Of a stretch of 42,871 nt of DNA, positions 1 through 8,773 are shown in pieces. The notes under the pieces were generated by a model. It did not search any database. It was not told where the DNA came from and saw only the letters and a list, made by a program, of their open reading frames with translations. This DNA is from Candidatus Hodarchaeota archaeon (GTDB lineage: Archaea > Asgardarchaeota > Heimdallarchaeia > Hodarchaeales > Hodarchaeaceae), in contig JAEOSR010000014.1 of assembly GCA_016840285.1 (NCBI GenBank), positions 1-42,871 of the forward strand, given 5' to 3'. The position numbers and the translations under genes are program-made. Within the stretch, counting starts at the first letter, position 1. Every line of letters begins with the position of its first letter.

Positions 1-1
1 T

Positions 2-748
2 GGAGAAGAATATGGATGGGATGGGTTCTTCTTATGGGATCATGTTTTCCTACCGTGGGCAAAAGATCAGGATGTATTGGATCCATGGATTATATTGTCT
101 GCTATAGCTACTCAAACGAATAATATCACTATTGGTACAACAGTGACACCTTTAGCAAGAAGAAGGCCAATGATAATAGCACGAGAAGCAATTACAATCG
201 ATAGACTTTCTAGTGGAAGATTTATTCTTGGTGTGGGGTTAGGAGGTACAGCAGAACTAAAAGCTATAGGTGAGGAGGAGGACCCTAAGATTAGAGGAGA
301 AATGCTTGATGAATCTTTAGAGATTCTAAAAGGTTTGTGGTCGGGAAAACTCTTTACTTTTGATGGAAAACACTTCAAAATAAAAGAACCAGTTAAATTT
401 AAACCAAAAGGTAATATAAAGATCTGGGTAGGAGGTGAATGGCCTAACAAAAAGCCATTTCAACGCGCTGCGAAATATGATGGAATTTTTCCATTGAAAG
501 CTGGATCTGATCCTTCTTTATATCCTCAAGATTATCGAGAAATCTTGAGTTATATTAGAAAGTATAGGAAATCACTGGAATCATTTGATGTTATAAAAAG
601 CATGGTGACCGTTGGAGACAAAGATGAAGACGCTTATATCCATCATTTCATGAATATTGGTGCTAATTGGCTATTAGAGTCTTTCTGGCCAGAACGGTGT
701 TCTTTGAAAGAAATTCAAAAGATAATTGAACGAGGTCCTCCAGAATAA
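2..748 (+). CDS. LLM-class (luciferase-like, probably F420-dependent) oxidoreductase, 5' partial
   Basis: The reading frame is open from base 2, so the gene begins upstream of the window; the first possible start inside (TTG at 77) is not the true one because the codons before it already read as family sequence (GYDGFF-type segment and WDHV at 16-45). The visible 248 residues are the C-terminal part of a TIM-barrel flavin/F420 monooxygenase-like enzyme: the TIGTTVTPLARR strand, the DRLSSGRFILGVGLG motif that closes the cofactor pocket, and the IWVGGEWP segment. Members reduce or oxidise small organic substrates with F420 or FMN; the substrate cannot be told. A second LLM enzyme lies at 13828-14841. 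The stop is followed by 285 bp without a gene. Confidence 0.85.
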   Translation, partial: GEEYGWDGFFLWDHVFLPWAKDQDVLDPWIILSAIATQTNNITIGTTVTPLARRRPMIIAREAITIDRLSSGRFILGVGLGGTAELKAIGEEEDPKIRGEMLDESLEILKGLWSGKLFTFDGKHFKIKEPVKFKPKGNIKIWVGGEWPNKKPFQRAAKYDGIFPLKAGSDPSLYPQDYREILSYIRKYRKSLESFDVIKSMVTVGDKDEDAYIHHFMNIGANWLLESFWPERCSLKEIQKIIERGPPE

Positions 749-841
749 TTTTGGAAAGACAAATTGAACACTAAATGACAATATAATTTAACGATGTCAA
801 ACATACGGCATATTTGCGATCAAATTTATGTTATAATTTTC

Positions 842-853
842 TCAGCTAGCTGA
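842..853. repeat. 12-bp perfect palindrome in the 749-1033 intergenic region
   Basis: TCAGCTAGCTGA reads the same on both strands. It is flanked by two near-identical AT stretches (TTATAATTTTC at 832-842 and TATAATTTTCG from 857), and outside these lie TCAAAC and GTTTGA in inverted orientation. A dimeric regulator could bind here upstream of the methyltransferase gene at 1034, but no regulator can be assigned. A TATA-like TTTATAAA at about 982-989 is the more likely promoter of that gene. Confidence 0.3.
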
Positions 854-1033
854 CGTATAATTTTCGTTTGACGATGTTAGTAAAAAGAACCAATAATATA
901 AATTTAAAGAAACGTTATAATAGTGCTATTTAAGATGAAAATTAGCCTTAATTCTAAAAATACTGTTTCTGCATTGAGAACATTTATAAAGGTAATAACT
1001 CGGAGTAAGTAAGAGATCGAAGAAGAGATTCAA

Positions 1034-1549
1034 GTGAATACTGAAAAAAAGAATGAAATAAAAGGCTTAAACATAATTGAAATTTTAAATATTACAATAA
1101 TGAGTTTTGCATACATAGGCCTGTTTTTTTCAGGTTTTATTGCTGCTAATCCATCGTATAATCAAATTATTGGTATATTGGGTTGGATTATTTGGATATT
1201 TGGTTTGATACTTGCTTTCTCTCCAAATATTGTTTTTAAAAAAAGAGGTGACGTTCCGAAGGGGAAATCATACATTCATACAACAAAATTAGTGAGCAGT
1301 GGGATTTATGGGGTTATACGGCATCCTCAATATACTGGTGGTATGGTGATTGCGTTTTCTCTGTGTTTAATTATTCAAACACCATTAACCTACATTTTGG
1401 CCATAATTGCAATGGTTAGTTCATATTTATCAATGGTTTTCGAAGAAAAACATTTAGTGATGAAATTTGGCTCTCAATATGAGAAATATAAGGCTGAAGT
1501 CCCGCAAACAAACCTTATCATAGGTTTAATACGAAACTTGAGAAAGTAA
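1034..1549 (+). CDS. Isoprenylcysteine carboxyl methyltransferase-like (ICMT/PEMT family) membrane protein
   Basis: 171 residues from a GTG start, with about four membrane helices (roughly 21-40, 46-64, 103-118 and 120-136). The family fingerprint is present: GIYGVIRHPQYTGG at about 90-103, in which the RHPxY motif helps bind S-adenosylmethionine, and a later FEEKHL followed by FGxxYExYKxxVP near 137-156. Family members methylate a carboxyl group or a lipid head group at the membrane; many archaeal and bacterial homologues have no known substrate and are not tied to prenylated CaaX proteins. It stands alone, followed by a convergent gene on the other strand. Confidence 0.8.
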   Translation: MNTEKKNEIKGLNIIEILNITIMSFAYIGLFFSGFIAANPSYNQIIGILGWIIWIFGLILAFSPNIVFKKRGDVPKGKSYIHTTKLVSSGIYGVIRHPQYTGGMVIAFSLCLIIQTPLTYILAIIAMVSSYLSMVFEEKHLVMKFGSQYEKYKAEVPQTNLIIGLIRNLRK

Positions 1550-1646
1550 GTAAATGAATCACCCCCGTAAACTATTAGACTGCAGGATTTATTTTCGATA
1601 TTGTTTCTTTGGTTTTTCCAGTTATATAGCTCCAGTAGATATCTTA

Positions 1647-2483
1647 TCACAGTTTTTGACAAGAGTGACAAAAATAGATAGCTCCTCCAAGATACTGTTG
1701 TTTTTCGATTAAAGTCTCACACACAGGACATGACGTGTTAACTGCCTTACTATGCATAATTCTCTGATATCTACCAAAGTGATCAAAAATATCCCTTTCA
1801 CTATCTCTTCCACCAAGATTTACCATTCTTTGAAGTTCATTGCGAGTTGTTTCATATAGGAGGTGTCGTTCTTCTTTCGTTAATGACTTCATCTCTCTCT
1901 TAGGATGAATTTTAGATAAAAAGAAAATATCCTGAATTACACCATTTCCCATCCCCCTTAATCCAGGTTCTGTGATGTAAAATTTCTTTGCACTGCATTT
2001 TTTCTGTTTTGGAAGCCAATTTATCAATTCTTCAAAGGCAGAGATAGTAAATTCTTCTGAAAGAGGATCAACTTTCCCAAATGGAATATGAGGATGTCTA
2101 TCAATATCCTTTGCTTCTAGTAATCTGACTTCTCCCCATCCAGAAATTGTTACAGTCAAATAAGTTTGATCTTCAAATTCTAATAGGAGCTGATGTTTTT
2201 TAGGAATAGTTTTATCTTGTTTATGATATAGAACTCTCTCTCCTCCACACCCAAGACTCAGCAAATAACCTGGATCCATTTGAACAAGGATTATATTTCC
2301 ATTTGCCCAAGATTTTTTGATTATTTTTCCTTTAAGGGTCTGTGCAAAATCCTTATCTGAATATTTTCCAGTAAATGCAAATTTATGGGGATTTTGGCAT
2401 CTGGTTGCTGTTTTTACAACTTTTCCCTCTAAAATATCGTTAATTTGCTTGGATATTACAATTGCTTCGGGTAATTCTATCAT
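1647..2483 (-). CDS. Fpg/Nei-family DNA glycosylase-like protein lacking the catalytic N-terminal proline
   Basis: 278 residues with the layout of the Fpg/Nei family: N-terminal beta-sandwich, H2TH region with GLRGMGN (about 174-180) followed by IHP, and a C-terminal zinc finger with C252, C255, C272 and C275. The N-terminus is MIELPE instead of MPELPE, so the residue that would form the Schiff base (Pro after Met removal) is Ile; Glu3 is kept. The Fpg Lys57 position appears to be Asn63, and the zinc-finger Arg appears to be Ala268. As best I recall, sequences of this MIELPE type are found elsewhere annotated as endonuclease VIII, so this may be a recognised subfamily rather than a damaged gene. 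Classical glycosylase/lyase chemistry is unlikely; damage recognition or another activity is possible. Position alignments were made by eye. Confidence 0.8.
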   Translation of the reverse strand: MIELPEAIVISKQINDILEGKVVKTATRCQNPHKFAFTGKYSDKDFAQTLKGKIIKKSWANGNIILVQMDPGYLLSLGCGGERVLYHKQDKTIPKKHQLLLEFEDQTYLTVTISGWGEVRLLEAKDIDRHPHIPFGKVDPLSEEFTISAFEELINWLPKQKKCSAKKFYITEPGLRGMGNGVIQDIFFLSKIHPKREMKSLTKEERHLLYETTRNELQRMVNLGGRDSERDIFDHFGRYQRIMHSKAVNTSCPVCETLIEKQQYLGGAIYFCHSCQKL

Positions 2484-2800
2484 TTATCATCAGCTTTGGT
2501 AATTTTATTGCTTGTAATCATAATTTCGACTATAAAATTATATAGGACACTAAAAATTACAACGATGAATTATTTTTAGATTAGCTACCTTCACTTGTTG
2601 AGAGAGTTCCAGACTAATCGAAAACCACCAAGGAATAAATAGTAAATATCCAGTACTACTCATAAAAATAGCCATTTAAAGCCGTAGAAAATGTTGTTGT
2701 GCAACCAATTTCTTAGGTTAGAACAGGTGTAAGTAAAATACCTCAAGGAGATAAGGCACCTGAGAGTATTTTGATGTATCTTCAATCTACGAGAGAAAAC
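2484..2800. other. Intergenic region with one imperfect inverted repeat
   Basis: No supportable gene on either strand. A TATA-rich stretch at about 2531-2546 may serve the minus-strand Fpg-like gene. An imperfect inverted repeat (AAAATACCTCAAGG at about 2735-2748 and CCTGAGAGTATTTT at 2759-2772) lies just downstream of the minus-strand gene ending at 2801 and could form a stem in its 3' untranslated region. Confidence 0.4.
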
Positions 2801-3496
2801 TTATAGCTTAAGCTTCTTAAGATCTTTAGAGGTGTTCTTATGAATTGATTCAAGCTTTTTATTAGTTTCTAAGAGAATCTTTAAACTTTTTTCGATTATT
2901 CTAATTTTTTTATTGATTTCTTTAAACTTCGATTCAAATTTCTTTGCTTGAGAATCAGTTTTCTTCTGATGAAACTTTATCTTTTTGAAGTGAGACTCTA
3001 TTTGTTTAAATTGTTCATTGATATCATCAATAGGAACAGTTATTCCAGAATTATCTTTTGAAACCGTAACAGACAACTTGGGGGGAGTTGGTGGAGGGAC
3101 TTGTTCTATTTCCTGTTCTACACTAGGAGGGGCAGTTGGTGGTGGCCCTCGTGGAGGGGGAGGTCTGGAAGGTAATGGTTCTGGAGTCGTAGCAGATGGG
3201 GGTGTATAGGATGGTCTCGTCGGAGGAGGTATAACTGGAGGAGGGGGAACATGAGGACTTTGTGTAGGGACAAGAGGAGATTTAGGTTGAGGCTTCGAAG
3301 GTTGATGAGGGGGAATATACGAATCTCCTGAATTACTTATTGGTGGTGGGGGTTCTTCAAACGATTCCTGGAGATCTAAAGGAATAATTGGTTTTATTTC
3401 ATCAGCTTCACGATCTGTGAGTGCTTGTTCAGCCCCACAATGAGGACATGGAAAGCCCATAACATAATTTCTACATTTCTTGCAGACTGGACTCAT
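2801..3496 (-). CDS. Zinc ribbon / proline-rich linker / coiled-coil protein
   Basis: 231 residues in three parts. Residues 5-20 form a short zinc ribbon (C5, C8, C17, C20). Residues about 48-145 are a proline-rich, low-complexity linker with several runs of three or four prolines. Residues about 155-231 are a Lys/Glu-rich segment with regular hydrophobic spacing, predicted to be a coiled coil. There is no signal peptide or membrane helix, so it should be cytoplasmic. I recognise no enzyme domain. In Asgard archaea, profilins that bind actin are known and polyproline is the classical profilin ligand, so a scaffold role around the cytoskeleton is conceivable; that is inference only. The start ATG at 3496 is the first in frame and directly precedes the zinc ribbon. 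Confidence 0.75.
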   Translation of the reverse strand: MSPVCKKCRNYVMGFPCPHCGAEQALTDREADEIKPIIPLDLQESFEEPPPPISNSGDSYIPPHQPSKPQPKSPLVPTQSPHVPPPPVIPPPTRPSYTPPSATTPEPLPSRPPPPRGPPPTAPPSVEQEIEQVPPPTPPKLSVTVSKDNSGITVPIDDINEQFKQIESHFKKIKFHQKKTDSQAKKFESKFKEINKKIRIIEKSLKILLETNKKLESIHKNTSKDLKKLKL

Positions 3497-4261
3497 TATG
3501 AGTCAACTCCATTTCTTTTTTTAATTCTAATTTATTTTTGGTTCTATTATATATGCTTAGTTATTTTGCTTAATATAAATAAATATAAATCTAGAATGGA
3601 TATCATTTTGAGATTTCTAGAGATTTTGTCGGTTTATATTGATTTCCTAACAGTTCTCATCCTTTTGTTATCTGGGATTACCCTTTTTCAATGATTGTTA
3701 CATTTGTTAAGTTATTTAAATGTTTCACTTGTCTTTAGATTGAGTATAAGGGAGCTCTTCTTTTGTTTCCATTATTATGATAATTTTTTCTTTCCATGTT
3801 GCAGATGTTGTTCAACTATCTTTTCGTCATTTCTCTATTATTATCTCACTAGTTTAAAGTGGGAAGAGGAACAAAAAATCCAAATTGGTTTAATTAAATT
3901 GGTTTAATGATATCTCACATTTAGTCTCTCAAAATTCTTTGTGGGAATGTTTGATATTCTAGACATACCGTTTATCATGGAAACAGTTATCACAATAAGG
4001 ATGTCTCGGATGAGAGAGGTAATTCTAGTATATAAAACATGTGGTCTTAAAGTTTGGACATGCCCAATTTCTCCATAACAACAAACGACATAAGAAAATT
4101 CTGGACATTACTAGTGTTATGAAAGTGGTAAAAATAACTTTATGTGTTGTTGTCCAATGTCTTCATACTGTTCAGTTAATGCTTTCAACAAAATCAGAGA
4201 TGAGGATGTTGATCTATTAAGTGGACTAGGGATTTGTGGAGGATAGATGTATTTTTAGATC
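3497..4261. other. 765-bp intergenic stretch without a supportable gene
   Basis: Open frames here (for example plus strand 3695-3907) are low-complexity with no recognisable motif. On the minus strand, about 3955-4090, a Cys/His-containing frame resembling a zinc finger is interrupted by two TAG codons; it may be a decayed small gene but cannot be supported. No tRNA or repeat array was seen. Confidence 0.4.
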
Positions 4262-4447
4262 TTAAAGGTTCTCCCAAATTTTCTTCAAAGCAGTCTCACT
4301 GTATTGTTTGACCCAATACTCAATACAATCTTCTAAAACAAGTCCAGCAATTGCAGAAGGTCTTATTCTCAGGATATCCGCGTATTTTTCGAGTTTCTCC
4401 CTCACCTCATTGGGAATTCGCACTGAAATAACTGCAGTCTTGGTCAT
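4262..4447 (-). CDS. Small ribbon-helix-helix (CopG-like) DNA-binding protein
   Basis: 61 residues. Residues 3-11 (TAVISVRIP) form the beta strand that RHH dimers insert into the DNA major groove, followed by two helices with the typical NEVREKLEKYADILRIRPSA pattern. The C-terminal 20 residues extend the second helix and may be a dimer or partner surface. RHH proteins of this size are usually transcription factors or antitoxins; I see no toxin gene adjacent. It sits between a long intergenic region and a membrane-protein gene on the same strand (75 bp upstream) and has its own TATA-like promoter. Targets are unknown. Confidence 0.8.
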   Translation of the reverse strand: MTKTAVISVRIPNEVREKLEKYADILRIRPSAIAGLVLEDCIEYWVKQYSETALKKIWENL

Positions 4448-4478
4448 AAAAAACGCCCGAGTTCAAGTAAAGTGTGAT

Positions 4479-4487
4479 CTTATAAGA
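4479..4487 (-). promoter_or_regulatory. TATA-box promoter of the RHH gene
   Basis: On the minus strand TCTTATAAGA lies about 32-40 nt upstream of the ATG at 4447 and is preceded by a purine-rich stretch (GAGAAAAAGAC), as expected for a BRE plus TATA element. This predicts a very short 5' leader. Confidence 0.45.
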
Positions 4488-4522
4488 GTCTTTTTCTCTA
4501 GGAAAAGTCCTTGTGATTGAGA

Positions 4523-5287
4523 TCAATTGAGTTCATTAAGCAATAAAGAATAATTAATCTTATCTAAGATCTTCCAGATTGAATGGCTTTGAAAAAGTAA
4601 GAAGAAACTGAAGATAGGTAACAAAACAAGTTGAGTAACCATAGCTAAAATGTAGATATCTGAAGAAATTAGGAGACCTAAAAATCCAATTAAATCTCCA
4701 GATTGATATATTAAGAAAGCAGCTAACATTATCATTAAGTGAGTCGAGAGAGCGTATTCGGGTTTTCTATCATAAAACTTCACTCGTACGTTACGTAAAC
4801 GGATTAAAAGCACAATAACCATTAAATCAACTAGAAAAGTAAGAATATATAGACTGAAAAACGATAGAGTATCCAGAAATTCATTTTCTACAAATGTAGT
4901 AGCCAACATCCACCCTATATATAAGGCTGGGACTACTGGAAGGTATTTCTCAACAAAATAGAGACGGTTTGAGGAAATATTTGTATAAACTAAAGTAAAC
5001 TCTAAGGACGTTAGTAACATGAAAATGATTACTATTTTCAATAAATAGGGGAGTTTCATCAGACCAAGATCTTGGAAGGCTGCAAACATAGCTTCAGGCA
5101 AGAATATTGCAAATAGGCTTGTAATGAAAAGTGTTGTGGCAAATAGAAATAAGACTAATGTCACATGAAGAAAGATCTCATCTCGTGTTTTCTTAAAAAG
5201 TGGTATTGTAAGAATTGTTGAGAAAAATAGCAAGAATGAACTTATTAAAGCAAGCATTCCAGCAATTATAATTTCAATGGTCATCAT
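4523..5287 (-). CDS. Seven-helix membrane protein of unknown function
   Basis: 254 residues with seven clear hydrophobic segments and short charged loops; there is no extra soluble domain. The layout (short N-terminus, charged Arg/Lys-rich loop between helices 5 and 6, last helix ending in a short polar tail) resembles the membrane part of the 7TM/longin-like protein at 10645-11814 and the 7TM sensor modules that archaea fuse to histidine kinases. I see no retinal-binding lysine pattern or transporter motif. It may be a stand-alone sensor or anchoring subunit; function cannot be assigned from sequence. It shares its strand with the RHH gene downstream but probably has a separate promoter. Confidence 0.75.
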   Translation of the reverse strand: MMTIEIIIAGMLALISSFLLFFSTILTIPLFKKTRDEIFLHVTLVLFLFATTLFITSLFAIFLPEAMFAAFQDLGLMKLPYLLKIVIIFMLLTSLEFTLVYTNISSNRLYFVEKYLPVVPALYIGWMLATTFVENEFLDTLSFFSLYILTFLVDLMVIVLLIRLRNVRVKFYDRKPEYALSTHLMIMLAAFLIYQSGDLIGFLGLLISSDIYILAMVTQLVLLPIFSFFLLFQSHSIWKILDKINYSLLLNELN

Positions 5288-5535
5288 ATCTATCCTCTTT
5301 TATTTCATCTCAATCCTTTTTCTCGCTAAAGGGTTTTTAAATATGTGTAAGCTTTGTAAGCGTTCCTTACATCGTTGTATTTGTAATGGAAATACACTAA
5401 GATTTTAAAGTTGCTTGAATAAACTGTAAATTAGTTACTTACATCATGATTAAAAGAAAGTTCATTAATGAAAACTTTTTAAGTTTTTGTGAAATAGTAA
5501 TGATCAATTCTTTTATTCCATGAAATATTTCCAAA

Positions 5536-5543
5536 TTTAAATA
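5536..5543 (+). promoter_or_regulatory. TATA-box promoter for the ABC exporter genes
   Basis: TTTAAATA preceded by CCAAA (BRE-like) is centred about 24 nt upstream of the ATG at 5563. That distance would place transcription initiation at or next to the start codon, so the message is probably leaderless. No SD is seen. Confidence 0.45.
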
Positions 5544-5562
5544 GGTTCAGGAAATAGGTCTA

Positions 5563-6267
5563 ATGATAGAATTATTAGGGATTGAAAAGTTTTATCGGAT
5601 GGGAGAGATTACTGTAAAGGCTTTAGACGGTGTATCCTTTAATATTGACCAAGGTGAGACTGTTGTATTATTAGGGCCATCAGGAAGTGGTAAAACTACC
5701 TTACTAAACCTTATAGGGGCATTAGATAGACCAACAGGCGGTACAATCAAGATTAATGGAACAGATGTTACAAAGTATGGACGACGACACCAATTTACTT
5801 TTCGTCGAAATACAATCGGATTCATTTTTCAAACATTCAATTTATTTCCAACATTATCAGCACTAGAAAATGTTCAATATGTAGCAGATCTAGGCCGAAT
5901 GAAGAATAGTAGGCAAAAATCCATTGAAGCGCTGAAAGCAGTTGGTCTCGAGGATCGAATTCGTCATTTCCCTCATCAACTCTCTGGAGGTGAACAACAA
6001 CGAGTGGCAATCGCGCGTGCATTAGTGAAAGAGGCCCCTATCATTCTAGCAGATGAACCAACAGGGGAATTAGATTTTAGAACAGGAAAACAAATATTAC
6101 AGCTCTTATTGAAGCAACAAAATAATGGCACCACGGTTCTTTTGGTCACACATAATCGTGAGATTGCCCGTATCACCGATCGTGTTATTGAGTTGCACTC
6201 TGGAAAAGTAGCTGAAGAAGGACTACCCAAGAATGGCAAAGTTTCCATTGAAAACCTTCGTTGGTGA
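5563..6267 (+). CDS. ABC transporter ATP-binding protein (MacB/LolD type)
   Basis: 234 residues, full length for the family, with every ATPase motif: Walker A GPSGSGKTT (38-46), Q-loop Gln90, signature LSGGEQQRVAIARAL (from 140), Walker B IILADEPTGELD (160-171) and H-loop His197. The DEPTGELD form is typical of ATPases that work with FtsX/MacB-fold permeases rather than solute importers. The next gene, overlapping by a few bases, encodes exactly such a permease, so the two form one mechanotransmission-type exporter acting on an extracellular or membrane-embedded substrate. The substrate is unknown. Confidence 0.95.
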   Translation: MIELLGIEKFYRMGEITVKALDGVSFNIDQGETVVLLGPSGSGKTTLLNLIGALDRPTGGTIKINGTDVTKYGRRHQFTFRRNTIGFIFQTFNLFPTLSALENVQYVADLGRMKNSRQKSIEALKAVGLEDRIRHFPHQLSGGEQQRVAIARALVKEAPIILADEPTGELDFRTGKQILQLLLKQQNNGTTVLLVTHNREIARITDRVIELHSGKVAEEGLPKNGKVSIENLRW

Positions 6268-6272
6268 AAAAC

Positions 6273-8744
6273 ATGAGTAATCTTTGGCTGCTCCTTAAGT
6301 GGTCTTTCAGGGATTTGAAACAGCGGAAAATTCAAGTGTTAGCTATCGCAATAATAATAGGCCTCGGCACTGGGATATATACGGGTTTAAGCAGCTCTAC
6401 CCCCTGGAGACTACGAGCCTTTGAAGAAAGTAATAAAGATCTAAATATGTTTGACCTCAAAATGAGTTTGCTCCCTGGAAGCTGGATACCCCATTCAGAG
6501 CTTTCTACTGCTCTTCAGAATGTATCGCATAAAGATTGGATCAACACGCTGGAATATCGAGTAAGTTTTCCCACAACAGTTAATGCCTCTACTTCTAATC
6601 AGACCATTTTGGTGAATGGCCGTGTCATTGGGATCAATGTTTCTGATGGGTCTCAAAATTTGGATGTTAATGGTATTCACATCACAGATGGACGGCACAT
6701 TAAATCAACAGAGACAGCAGAGAAAGTTTGCCTCGTAGAATATAACTTTGCTAGTTATCATGACTTAAAACCGAAGAATCAACTGCTTACAATTGCGGGA
6801 GGCATTGAACTATCTTTCATTGGAACAGCATTTACCCCCGAATATTTCATGGTAGTTGAAGAAAATATGGTCTTTGCGCAATCAACTTTTGCTGCTCTAT
6901 TCGTCCCTCTTGAAACAGCTCAGGGAATTCTTCACCAAGCGACAGGTTTACCTCTTGGATATGTAAATGAGGTTCTTTTGCTATTAGAACCTCAAGCTAA
7001 TCTTGAAGAGTTTATTCCAGAACTTGAAGACTATTTTAACGATAATTTTCCCTATATTTCTTTTGAATTTATAGAAAAAGAAGATTCCCCCGTATACGAA
7101 TTCCAAGAAGAAGATATCTCTGGCGATCAAGGATTATATTACATTTTCTCTTTTCTTATCCTTCTCATTGCTGCTTTTGGAGCATATAATCTCATTTCAC
7201 GAGTTGTGAATTCTCAGCGTCGGGAGATAGGAGTAAACATGGCATTGGGTGTACCTCCTCGTCAGATTGCATATAGATATTTACTCTTCAGTCTCGAAAT
7301 CGCACTTGGAGGGATTTTATTTAGCTATATTTTTGCAATAATCTTGGGAAATCGACTTGCAGAGGTAATATTAGACATTACACCTTATCATGTGTGGAAA
7401 GTTTGGTTAGTACCAGATCTTTTTCTCCAGGGTACAATATTGGGAATCCTTATCCCCTTCATTGCATCAATTGTACCTATTTGGCGAGCCACTCGGATGC
7501 AACCGATCCATGCCATTCAAACAGGAGCTAAAGTAGGGACAGGCAAAGGAATTTCCCCATTCTTAACGTGGATCAGACTTCCAGGTTCAATATTCATTCA
7601 ATTCCCAATCAGGAACATCTCCCGAAATCTTCGACGAGCTGTCTCAACTTTGACTGGAATTGCACTGGCTATCTGTGTTCTAGTCGCTGTTTTGGGATTT
7701 GTTGATGGAGCAGATTTTCTATTAGAGAGTGAACAGGAGGTCATAAAGGGGGATTCAGAGGGACGAGTGGATGTATTACTTAACAATTTGTATAACACAT
7801 CACAATCACCTGTAATAAATATCACAGAGGATACTGATGTGAGATTAGCAGTTCCTATGATCCAAATACCAGTGATAATGCATGGAGAACACGAATCATA
7901 TACCATAGTTTTAAGGTGCTTCAATTTTTCTAATCAGATATGGACTCCGGAAACCATAAGGGAAGTTGAACCATTAAATCTTTCGTCTGGGATAATCATT
8001 TCTCAGGAAGCTGCACGTGATTTAAAGGTTGATATAGGAGACGAAATCACACTTGAACACCCGTATCGAAAATCAAAATTGCAATATTCTAAAGAAAACA
8101 CAACATTTCAAGTAGTTGGTATACAGAATAGTAAAATTCGTTTCTGGGCGTTTAGTGACATATCCAACGATCATATCTTCAATGTTACAGGATTAGTTAA
8201 TGCAGTAATGATCCTTCCAAAACAAGGAATCACAGAGACTACAATCCAAAAGAATTTTTTCAATCTTCAAGGATATAGTGGCGTTCAATCAGTCGTAAAA
8301 TTAGTCAAGGTGTATGAAGAGCTTATAGAGATGTTTAAATCTATCTTTGATGTTATCCAATATGTGGTATTGATCTTAGCTCTACTACTGGTATATAATA
8401 CAACAACAGTGAATATTGATGAACGAACCCGAGAATTAGCAACGATGGCTGCCTTTGGTACCCCTATTCGAACCTCCTCGTTAGTTTTAATGATAGAGTC
8501 CATGATTTTAGGGATCTTGGGTACTATAACTGGTTATTTCCTATTCGGACCTTTTGTAGTTGATATTCTTGAAGCCCGTGTGGATCAAGCAATGAATGAA
8601 ATCTGGTTGACATCTGTCCTCTATCCTGAGAGTATTGTTATCCTCCTTCTCATTGGAATTGTATTTGTCACATTAACTCCCATATTGTCAATTCGTAAGC
8701 TCATTAAAATGGATCTCCCCTCAGCTCTTCGAGTAGTTGAATAG
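6273..8744 (+). CDS. FtsX/MacB-type ABC transporter permease
   Basis: 824 residues from the ATG at 6273; in-frame TTG (6261) and GTG (6264) starts overlapping the ATPase stop are alternatives, and either way the two genes are coupled. There is an N-terminal membrane helix followed by a large extracellular MacB-PCD-like domain (about 50-270), then an FtsX core of three helices beginning at YYIFSFLILLIAAFG with the LGVPPRQIAYR coupling segment. A second half repeats this plan, with another extracellular domain and a C-terminal FtsX core containing ERTRELATMAAFGTP. This duplicated layout occurs in LolCE-like and archaeal lipoprotein or peptide exporters. It should pair with the ATPase encoded just upstream. 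Confidence 0.9.
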   Translation: MSNLWLLLKWSFRDLKQRKIQVLAIAIIIGLGTGIYTGLSSSTPWRLRAFEESNKDLNMFDLKMSLLPGSWIPHSELSTALQNVSHKDWINTLEYRVSFPTTVNASTSNQTILVNGRVIGINVSDGSQNLDVNGIHITDGRHIKSTETAEKVCLVEYNFASYHDLKPKNQLLTIAGGIELSFIGTAFTPEYFMVVEENMVFAQSTFAALFVPLETAQGILHQATGLPLGYVNEVLLLLEPQANLEEFIPELEDYFNDNFPYISFEFIEKEDSPVYEFQEEDISGDQGLYYIFSFLILLIAAFGAYNLISRVVNSQRREIGVNMALGVPPRQIAYRYLLFSLEIALGGILFSYIFAIILGNRLAEVILDITPYHVWKVWLVPDLFLQGTILGILIPFIASIVPIWRATRMQPIHAIQTGAKVGTGKGISPFLTWIRLPGSIFIQFPIRNISRNLRRAVSTLTGIALAICVLVAVLGFVDGADFLLESEQEVIKGDSEGRVDVLLNNLYNTSQSPVINITEDTDVRLAVPMIQIPVIMHGEHESYTIVLRCFNFSNQIWTPETIREVEPLNLSSGIIISQEAARDLKVDIGDEITLEHPYRKSKLQYSKENTTFQVVGIQNSKIRFWAFSDISNDHIFNVTGLVNAVMILPKQGITETTIQKNFFNLQGYSGVQSVVKLVKVYEELIEMFKSIFDVIQYVVLILALLLVYNTTTVNIDERTRELATMAAFGTPIRTSSLVLMIESMILGILGTITGYFLFGPFVVDILEARVDQAMNEIWLTSVLYPESIVILLLIGIVFVTLTPILSIRKLIKMDLPSALRVVE

Positions 8745-8773
8745 AAAACAATTGAACTGAAAATTGAACTTCT

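Noticed and set aside
3425..3907. Two consecutive plus-strand open frames
   Set aside because: Low-complexity Phe/Leu/Tyr-rich sequence, partly antisense to the zinc-ribbon gene, with no motif or promoter evidence.
3955..4090. Minus-strand Cys/His frame with two TAG codons, considered as a pyrrolysine-containing zinc finger
   Set aside because: No Pyl genes are visible, the motif is weak, the frame has no start, and TAG is not otherwise used in this way. More likely chance or a decayed gene.
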